Shown: positions 56,350-64,000 of the stretch, piece by piece | Numbering within the stretch: position 1 is the stretch's first letter | Layout of the letters: each line of letters begins with the position of its first letter | DNA from: Eublepharis macularius | Lineage: Eukaryota > Chordata > Lepidosauria > Squamata > Eublepharidae | Length of the DNA stretch: 64,000 nt | Direction: 5' to 3' | NCBI RefSeq assembly: GCF_028583425.1 | Contig: NC_072800.1 | Location: 8,321,001-8,385,000, forward strand | Notes under the pieces: generated by a model | The model's input: only the letters and a program-made list of their open reading frames with translations | The model's database searches: none | Told to the model about the DNA's origin: nothing | Made by a program: the position numbers and the translations under genes

Positions 56350-56470
56350 TATTGTTTATAGCCTGCCTTTCCCACTGAGACTCAAGGTGGATTATGCAGT
56401 TCAGGTCAATGCGGGGCATCCAATAAACAATGTAATGAGAGAAGGATTGCGGAAATTTAAAGCAAATGAA
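56350..56470 (-). repeat. SINE/L2 tail fragment
   Basis: TAGCCTGCCTTTCCCACTGA with GACTCAAGGTGGATTATGC resembles the minus-strand tail of the tRNA-derived SINEs. The rest is not recognised. Confidence 0.4.
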
Positions 56471-56485
56471 AATCCTGCCCTCGAT

Positions 56486-56665
56486 AACCTAGGCTGGTCA
56501 TATCTCAGAAGCTAAGCAGGGTCATCTTTGGTTAGTAATTGGATGGGAGACATCCAAGGAAGATGAGGGTCTCTATGCAGAGCCAGACAATGGCAAACGA
56601 TCTCTGCTAGTCTTTTGTCTGGATGACCCCAGCAGGACTTGATAGCACTTTCCACCACCACTAAA
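56486..56665 (+). repeat. 5S rRNA-derived SINE
   Basis: CATATCTCAGAAGCTAAGCA, GGTTAGTAATTGGATGGGAG and ACATCCAAGGAAGATGAGGG follow 5S rRNA in order. The 3' part (GCAGAGCCAGACAATGGCAA, ACGATCTCTGCTAGTC) matches the copy at 51985 read on the other strand. Confidence 0.85.
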
Positions 56666-57790
56666 AATCTGAAACAAAACATAAGTATTCATATTGCATA
56701 TTAAACAATGAATAAATTACATAATAAGATAGCACATGCAGCACCAGATAATATGTACTGTGTATAGTAGTATAATTCACAGTCTTTTCTTGTTAAATCT
56801 TGAATAAATCCATTATAATAAAGCACTATTGCCTTTGTCAAAATGCACTCCTGAATAATTCCATTTTGCATCGTTTGCAAATATGGATTTTGCGATGTCT
56901 TGTACAGAAGGAGCAACATGTTATTACCAGTCTTGAGTGTTATCTGTTGTTATAGTTATCTGGCTGCACATGAAATTAAGTAACTTTTGAACGAAATATT
57001 GGATACACAGTTAATCTCCTGAGAAAAGCAGGAGAATAAATGTGACTGTTTTATATGCAGGTGCTTTGATGAAGTATAATGCATACAGTCTTCAGACATT
57101 TTATTTTTCATCTCCCTGCCTAGAGCTGTAAAGTTTCTGGAAATTTTGAAGTCATGGGAGAGGGGGTGGACATTTTTGGAGAAAATGGAGATACAGCAGT
57201 AAAATTAATTTAGGGCTTACAAGACAGTAAATATTGTTGATTTAAAATGTATCCTTTATAACTTGGTATATAAAATTGCAATATTTGACATTTTATGGAA
57301 TTTAAAAGTTCTAAATGCCTGCACTTTCTACAAACAAAATTGCAGATATACTCAATACTTTAGGGAGAACTGCAAGCTGGTGAACTCTATGCTACCTTAG
57401 CACATGTATCTTAATTTTTCCTGTCTCAAAACTAGAAAAAAATTGGAAAAACTAAACACAATGTTTGTGGTAAATAACATAAAATACATTATTTGGTCAA
57501 AAAAGGGTCACACATTCACAATAAAACTAATAGTTTACTTCAATGTGTAGTTAAAATTCATAATATAAAGGCGTTGAACTATTCAGTAGTTTATTAGCAG
57601 CATACACATATTATTTTAATTATGTACAAAATTAGTTACATTTAAATAAAAGTATCAGCGCTTCAGATCCCTAATCAGAGCCTTCATTTTCATGCAGCTC
57701 TTTGGAAAACTTGAGGTTTGCACAATATTTCAGATTTCCCAATATTTCAGATTTCCCCCCTGGACCTTCATATTTCTATCCTTCATATAT
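56666..57790. other. Unannotated AT-rich sequence
   Basis: No recognisable gene or repeat. Confidence 0.3.
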
Positions 57791-57791
57791 C

Positions 57792-58198
57792 CAGGGCTTT
57801 TTTTCTGGGAAAAGAGGTGGTGGAACTCAGTGGGTTGCCAGCACAGGGGGCAACTCCTGGTGGGAGGTGGTGCCGCTGGTACCACGTGTGCATGCACAGA
57901 GTGCACGCACACTTCCAGGACTGTGCAATGAAATCACTTTGGGTCAGCTGGAACAAGGGGGGAGTTTTTTAAAGTTTAAATCGCTCGTGGAAAAAATGGT
58001 CACATGGCCAGTGGCCACACCCCCTGATCTCCAGACAGAGGGGAGTTTAGATTGCCCTCCATGCTGCTGGAGAAGTGTGGAGGGCAATCTAAACTCCTCT
58101 CTGTCTGGAGATCAGGGGGTGGGGCCACCAGCCATGTGACCATTTTCAAGAGGTGCCGGAACTCCGTTCCACCGTGTTCCGGCTGAAAAAAAGCCCTG
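57792..58198. mobile_element. Palindromic hAT element, TIR CAGGGCTTTTTTTC
   Basis: Ends CAGGGCTTTTTTTCTGGG and GGCTGAAAAAAAGCCCTG; exact 8-bp duplication CATATATC at 57784-57791 and 58199-58206. Inner palindrome GATCTCCAGACAGAGGGGAG with its complement, as in 13027-13275, plus about 150 extra bp near the left end. Confidence 0.88.
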
Positions 58199-58380
58199 CA
58201 TATATCTATCCAATACCTATGTCTCCCGGGATCTCTTCACATTCTTGAAAGGGCAGTCAAAAGTTTCTCTTGGGGGCGGGGCGTCGTGACTGTGCATGCC
58301 AGACACGTGAAGTTCAGGCTCCTGACTCAAACTCCCGACTGATTTAAGCAGCTTTTAACCCGAGCTCTTCATAGCAGATC

Positions 58381-59363
58381 ATGGCCAAAACAGGAGGTAA
58401 TAAAAATAAGGCTTCAGAATTGACCGTACAAACGGTTAAAACCTTTTTCTCACCATCTGAATCAAAGAATGGGGCTGAGATGGAGCTGCATGCTGCAACC
58501 AAGATGGCCGCCCTCCTGCCAGTCGGAAGGCAGATGACAAAGAAATCCGGGTACTGGAAGCCCATATTAATCTCAAACTAGATCAACTTGAGGAGAAATT
58601 TGCTAATTGGATGGAAAAGTTGCTTAAGCCTATGAATGAGCAGCTAACCCTCATTAATGAAACTTTTCAGCAAGTTACTAAAACAGCTGACTCAGCGTTA
58701 GACCTCAGTCTGTCCTTGCAAAAAGACGCGCGCATAATGCAAGCAAATGAATGCTGGCTGAAAAATAAAATGGATCTAGAGAATAAAATAAAATACAATA
58801 ATTTGAAATTCCGTGGATTTACAGAGTCAGAAGAAGGCACAGCAGATTTAACTGTGTTCTTATCAGGCTGGCTTGCTCATGAGCTGCAGTTGGAGAAGGG
58901 GGTGGCACCAACCATATTGTCTGCTTACAGGCTGGGTTCCCCTCGAAATCTGAGAGCAAATGCTAACAGAGACATTATTGTCCGCTTTTTGGATTCCCGT
59001 ACCAAAGAAAAAATCATTCAAGAAGCAAGGAAAAGAGGCACGTTTTCTTTTCAAGGGAAAAAAATACAAGTCTTCCAGGACCTGTCGAATGAAACGCTGC
59101 TGCATAGGAAAGAGCTTAAGCCTGTCACCTCAACGCTAACTGAAGCGATTATCAGATACAAGTGGGTGTCATCGACTAAGCTACAGGTCACACATCAAGG
59201 CAGAGTTCTTCATGCAGTGGATATAGTCTCTGGCCTGAAACTTCTCACTGATTTGAACTTGCCAACCCAAGATTTGATCGTCAACCCGCCAGAAAACATC
59301 TCGGCTCAAAACCTTCCCACTCAAGAGAGATGGATCACGATCCCCACGAAATCATCTTCTTGA
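58381..59363 (+). pseudogene. L1 ORF1 (RNA-binding protein), frameshifted
   Basis: The ATG at 58381 opens MAKTGGNKNKASELTVQTVK. The frame shifts once near 58520-58550, after which the protein continues in another frame from about 58520 to 59363. A likely coiled-coil stretch (LDQLEEKFANWMEKLLKPMN) precedes an RRM-like domain (YNNLKFRGFTESEEGT) and the C-terminal domain (RDIIVRFLDSRTKEKIIQEA, KKIQVFQDLS). These are the parts of L1 ORF1p, the trimeric RNA chaperone that coats L1 RNA. Apart from the frameshift no other break was noticed. Confidence 0.85.
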
Positions 59364-59999
59364 GCTAGAGATTGTTCACCAATGTCTCCTGTTTGGCTCG
59401 GCTTTTGATGCGAAGTGCTTGCAAGGAATAAGGGGGGTGGGGGAGGGGGGGAAGGAAAAGAGGGGGGAAATTTTGGCTTGTTTCTTTTTTGTCTGACAAC
59501 TGACTGTTCTCTTCTGTCGCTACCCTTATCTTTTTTCTTTCTTTCTCTCGCTGCCCTTCACCCTTTCATCTCCAGCTATTGTTTCATCTTTTTTTGCCAA
59601 TCTGCGGGGGGTGGGGGGAGTGGGAGTTACCTGTTTTTCCCAAATTTCTTAGGGACCTCCAGATATAGGGAGGTAAAGATTTCTTTTCTCCCTATTAGTT
59701 GTACAGGAAATTTCTTTCTGTGCTTCTGGAGGGGTTAGCTCTTTGGTTCCAAGGAGCTATAGTTTAGGTTAGTTATGTCTAAGTTGTTACTGGTTGGGGG
59801 GTGTTTTGGGTTAATTGGTACTGTTAATGTTTTCCCCTGGAAGGTGTGGTCATTCTTAGCTTCCTATGGTAAGCCGTGCAAGGTAAAGGAAGAAGCAATT
59901 CTTCATTCTAGAGCTGTATTTCTTTTGTCTGAGTTTATTACTTGTACTCTGCATCAGCTTAGCCTCTTCACAATGTTAAGTCATGACAGGGGAAATTAA
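59364..59999 (+). other. L1 inter-ORF region
   Basis: About 640 bp between ORF1 and ORF2, with G-rich runs at 59430-59465 and 59606-59625 separated by T/C-rich sequence. No coding motif. The spacing is long for an L1. Confidence 0.6.
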
Positions 60000-62900
60000 A
60001 TTGTTACTTTCAACTGTAGAGGCTTAAATAACCCCATTAAGCTCAAATGTGTTTCCACAGCTTTAGCACAGCAGAATGCAGATACATTATTTTTACAGGA
60101 GACCCATTATAAAAAGGAAATGCCTCAGATACTGAAATCGAATAGATTTAATTTGCAGTTCCAAGCTCCCGGCTCCTCAAACGCAAGGGGGGGGTTGCAA
60201 TTGTATTTTCGAAAAATACCAAATTTCAATGGGTAGACTCTGAAGTGGACCCTAGAGGAAGGTTCATATTTATCAAAGGGAACCTGGAGGGGACAAGGGT
60301 AACCCTAGCTTTGATTTATGCGCCTAATGATAAGCAACTTGATTTTTTGTATGAAACCTTTTCCAACCTATGTATGTTTGCTGAAGGTGAGATTCTGATT
60401 GGGGGGGACTTTAATTGTATAGCTGATTTAAATCTGGATTGGTCCCAGAGGGATGGGAGACGTTGCAAGAAAATACCGTGTCAACTGAAACTACAAATGT
60501 TGTTCGATAAATTTGCTGTTAAGGATGTCTGGCGAGCTCACCATGGAGTAGAGAAAGATTTTACTTATTTTTCAGCCCGGCATCAAGTTCATACCAGAAT
60601 CGATTTTATTCTGCCCTCCAGTAAACTTTATCAAAATTTAATTTCTTCTAATATTGGGAGTAAAATCTGGTCGGACCATGCCTGGGTGGAAAATCACTTG
60701 AATTTAGACGATAAAACAAGAAACTCATTGGCTATTAAATAAATCCCTTTTATTAAACCCATCTATACATAAAGAAATAGAGAAAATACTTGAAAATTAT
60801 TTTAAAGAGAACGTTGCAGGGGAGGTCTCCCAGGCAACAATTTGGGATGCTATGAAGGCAGTGGTCAGAGGGAAAATCATCTCAGTAGCCTCCTTCTACA
60901 AGAAAGAAAGAGAGAAATTCAGATTGGACATTTTAAGCAAAATCCAAGCACTAGAAATTAAGCATAAAAAATTAATAATAAAAAAGTTTACAAATAACTT
61001 CTGCTTGAAAGAAAGAAGTTGGAATCTCTAGAGTCCTCTAAAATCAAGAAGAACTTACTTTTCTTAAAACAGAAATTTTGGCACAGAGGTCCTGGAACAC
61101 TTCGCTTGCTTGCTTGGAAAGTGAGAAAAAAGATCTCAGCCCACCAAATTAATCTGATTAAAAAAGGAAATAAGGATTATACTTCCAATAACAAGGAAAT
61201 ATTGGGAGTATTTTACAACTTCTACTCTAAGTTCTATAGAACCACAAACCCTTTTATATCTGATATTGACAACTTCTTAGTATCCTGCCCCTCCCTAAAA
61301 AGTCTTAGGCCAGCGCATAGGGAATTCTTGGAGTCGCCCATTTCTCTCCAAGAAATCACAGAGATTATCAAGAATCGTAAACTTAACAAAACTAGTTTTC
61401 CTACTGAATTTTATAAAAGCTTCACACATAGCTAAGCAGAACCACTCAGGCTGATTTGCAATGCAATTCTTACCCAGGGCATCTTCCCTCAGTCATGGAA
61501 TGAAGCCTCGGTCATTGTGATCCCCAAAAAAGGTAAAGATGTCACCCCCCATCATCCTATCGTCCGATTTCTTTGCTGAATCAGGATACTAAAATCTTTA
61601 CAGCTATATTGGGCAACAGATTAAACAAAATCATTAATCATTACGTTCACCCCGACCAAACCGGCTTCATTCCACACAGAAACATGGCAGACAATGTGCG
61701 TAAATCTCTTAATATAACCAATCATTGCATTACCTATCAAATGGAGGCTCTCTTGTTGTCACTTGATGCAGAAAAAGCATTTGACAGCTTGGAAACTAAT
61801 TATCTTCTGAGACTCCTGTCAAACATAGGTTTTGGCCAAACTTTTATACGATCAATCAGCTTACTTTATGCCAACCCTACGGCCTGGTTAAAAATAAATG
61901 GTATAAATTTAAAGGATATTAAACTTACAAGAGGGACCAGGCAGGGCTGCCCCTTGTCACCACTACTGTTCGCCCTTGCCATAGAACCTCTGGCGGAATC
62001 CATAAGACAATCAGCTGAGATCAAAGGCATTAGAATAAAAAGTCCTGAATTTAAATTTTCTCTCTTTGCTGATGATATGGTTCTGTATATCTCTCACCCT
62101 TCTGCTTCATTACCTCCCTTGGAAGACAAGTTACATACCTTTGGTCAACTATCAGGTCTTAAAATTAATAAATCTGAAATTTACCCTATTAATTTAGCCC
62201 CAGACACACAAGCTCAGATAGCCTCCAATTATGAATACCAATGGATCAGCAAGAACTGGGTCTATTTAGGAATCACAATCCCTGTCAACCTAGCAAATTT
62301 AAAGGAATCTAATTTTAAAACCCTAGAACTCAAAGATATAGGTGAATTTAAAGAATGGAGCAAGTTGACTTTATCCTGGGCTGAAAGAGTACAACTGGTC
62401 AAAACCATGATTTTACCACTTTTCTTATTTAATTTTCGTATACTGCCTATTAATCTCACTGATCAAGATATCCAAAAGTGGCAAACTCTTATAAATAAAT
62501 TTATTTGGGCTAATAAACGTCCTAGACTTAATTTTTCAACCATGAAACGTTCAACCAAAAAGGGTGGCTTGGCTATTCCAGACCTAAAATGTTATTATAT
62601 GGCAGCACAGCTAGCAAACATAGTGCTTCTTTTGCATTCCTCAGATAGTTCAGACTGGACATATGCTGAAACTGCACATCTTCTTCCCCATGATATAAAG
62701 GATATAATTTGGACAGACCCTAAACACAGGCCTACCCAAACTCTTGCCAATCCATTTTTGAAATCTACTATATCTGTATGGGATAGGGTAAGAAACTATC
62801 TAGCTCCTACACCCTCACCCCTATCATCCTTCCTGGACCAATCGTGGTTTCCACCAGGTCAGGATTTAATTTCATTTCAGCAATGGAAGGTAATTAAGAA

Positions 62901-63801
62901 ATCTAGGATCATTGACATCACCAAACATGGGGCTATCCTAACTAAGGAGCAAATAGAAGGGGATACAGAGGTTGTGGTCCCTTGGTATCAATACTTACAA
63001 TTATCTCACCTTATAGGCAGCCAACTATTTGTCGACTCCTTGAAACGGGAGTTAACAGATTTTGAATGTTTATTAAAAAAAATACAACCTCATCGTAAAG
63101 GCCTCATAGCTAGCATCTATGCTAATTTAAACTCACAGAATGATCAATCCTCATTAAGGTACCAATTGAAATGGAATAGGGACTGCAGTACCCCCTTAAC
63201 AGAGGAGCAATGGTCCACAATATCGTCTGGCAAGCCCCTAAATTCGAACGCAATCAATATCAAAATGTCTTCTTTTAAATTGTTGTCGAGATGGTACATG
63301 ACTCCTCAATTGCTACACCAAATTAATCCCAATTTAACACCGCTCTGCTGGAAAAAGTGTGGTCAAATTGGTGACTATATCCATTTGTGGTGGTCTTGCC
63401 CCAAGATCCAATCATTCTGGGACTTAATTTCAAGGAAAATTAAGGAGATTACAGATTATGAACTGCTCATGACTCCAGAATCAATTTTGCTGGGTCTTTG
63501 GGAAGACCCTGCCATACCAAAGGTGCGGAAAAATTTAATATTTATGTTACTTTCTGCTGCAAAAATGCTTCTAGCAGCACACTGGAAATCAGACAAGCTT
63601 CCGAAGCTACAACAGTGGGTTCAGAAAGTATGGGATATTTTTATTATGGAAAAAATAGCAGACCACCTTCATTCTATTGATAAACCACAGAATCAGTCAT
63701 CATTCTTTACGCAATGGTTGCCCTTTTTGAATTACTTATACAATACTAATCAACTGCCTAATGCTGACATCAATACTTTTAGCTTCTTAGCTATATTATG
63801 A
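60000..63801 (+). pseudogene. L1 ORF2 (endonuclease and RT), several frameshifts
   Basis: Endonuclease begins near 60000 (VTFNCRGLNNPIKLKC, LFLQETHYKK) and continues in a shifted frame at 60245-60742 (LIYAPND, GGDFNCIADLNLDWS, SDHAWVENHLNLD); the shift lies near a G run at 60187. Further shifts occur near 60720, in 60900-61050 and near 61550. The reverse transcriptase, 61573-63801, is open throughout: FIPHRNMADNVRKSLNITNH, SLDAEKAFDSLETNYLL, GTRQGCPLSPLLFALAIEPL and SLFADDMVLYIS keep the catalytic ADD. The C-terminal cysteine-histidine segment is CWKKCGQIGDYIHLWWSC. The 3' half therefore looks much better kept than the 5' half. Confidence 0.85.
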
Positions 63802-64000
63802 GAATATCTCCTCACTGTTCCCCCTTGCACTGTTTTTGTAGTCTATTACATTGGCTTTGTCATTGTTATTGACCGTTCCAAGGTTTGTTTCTTGTATTAA
63901 TGTTATGTGTATTTATGAATATTGTAAATTGTAAAATGAAAAATAAATAATTTAAAAAAAAGTTTCTCTTAGGGCTTTTGATACTTTAATCCTACTCAGT

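Larger units (their letters stand above)
58272..63957 (+). mobile_element. Full-length L1 LINE, decayed, 13-bp duplication
   Basis: AAAAGTTTCTCTT occurs at 58259-58271 and 63958-63970, bounding an element with a G-rich start (GGGGGCGGGGCGTC), a short leader of about 110 bp, ORF1, an inter-ORF stretch of about 640 bp, ORF2 and a poly-A-type tail (AAAAATAAATAATTTAAAAA). This is the full layout of an L1. Both ORFs carry frameshifts. It lies 66 bp right of a hAT element. Confidence 0.9.

Noticed and set aside
59430-59625. G-rich runs as a regulatory quadruplex
   Set aside because: They lie in the L1 inter-ORF region and nothing else suggests a function.

Overview
The window looks like gene-poor nuclear DNA of a squamate reptile, probably a lizard; the species cannot be named from it. 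The support is the repeat mix: CR1, L2, L1 and BovB LINEs, tRNA- and 5S-rRNA-derived SINEs with L2-like or BovB-like tails, many non-autonomous hAT elements, and three kinds of Gypsy-type LTR fossils. No complete host gene is visible. Two CpG islands, at about 3.9-4.9 kb and 53.0-53.6 kb, look like promoters of two genes pointing away from each other: a possible minus-strand first exon with a consensus donor at 4138/4137, and a possible plus-strand first coding exon at 53173-53353. The roughly 48 kb between them would then be intergenic and made largely of nested transposable elements.

Layout. 0.4-13.3 kb: short hAT-type and palindromic elements, several with exact 8-bp target duplications, plus SINEs, L2 tails and a 5'-truncated L1 with a perfect 20-bp duplication. 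13.75-22.13 kb: a 4.8-kb array of 123 units of 39 bp, then a Gypsy fossil with integrase upstream of reverse transcriptase (Gmr1-like order), then a second short array with the same lead-in. 22.13-29.7 kb: a near full-length CR1 on the minus strand, split in its ORF1 by a compact LTR element (25906-29109) that holds a SCAN-like gag region and an RNase H tail. 30.7-34.4 kb: BovB end, hAT elements, a 5S SINE and a solo LTR with a 5-bp duplication. 34.5-41.7 kb: a three-deep nest whose core is a young, nearly whole chromovirus (34634-41332) with 425-bp LTRs and a self-priming signature.

41.8-58.2 kb: an L1 fragment with a local duplication, a CR1 interrupted by a palindromic Harbinger-type element, nested SINEs, 5S SINEs, the second CpG island and an apomorphic-type LINE with one internal stop. 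58.27-63.96 kb: a full-length but decayed L1 with ORF1, ORF2 and a 13-bp target duplication.

Most of the interest lies in the order of events recorded by insertions into insertions, in the array joined to the Gmr1-like fossil, and in the terminal repeats. Family names rest on motifs read by eye; no database was searched.
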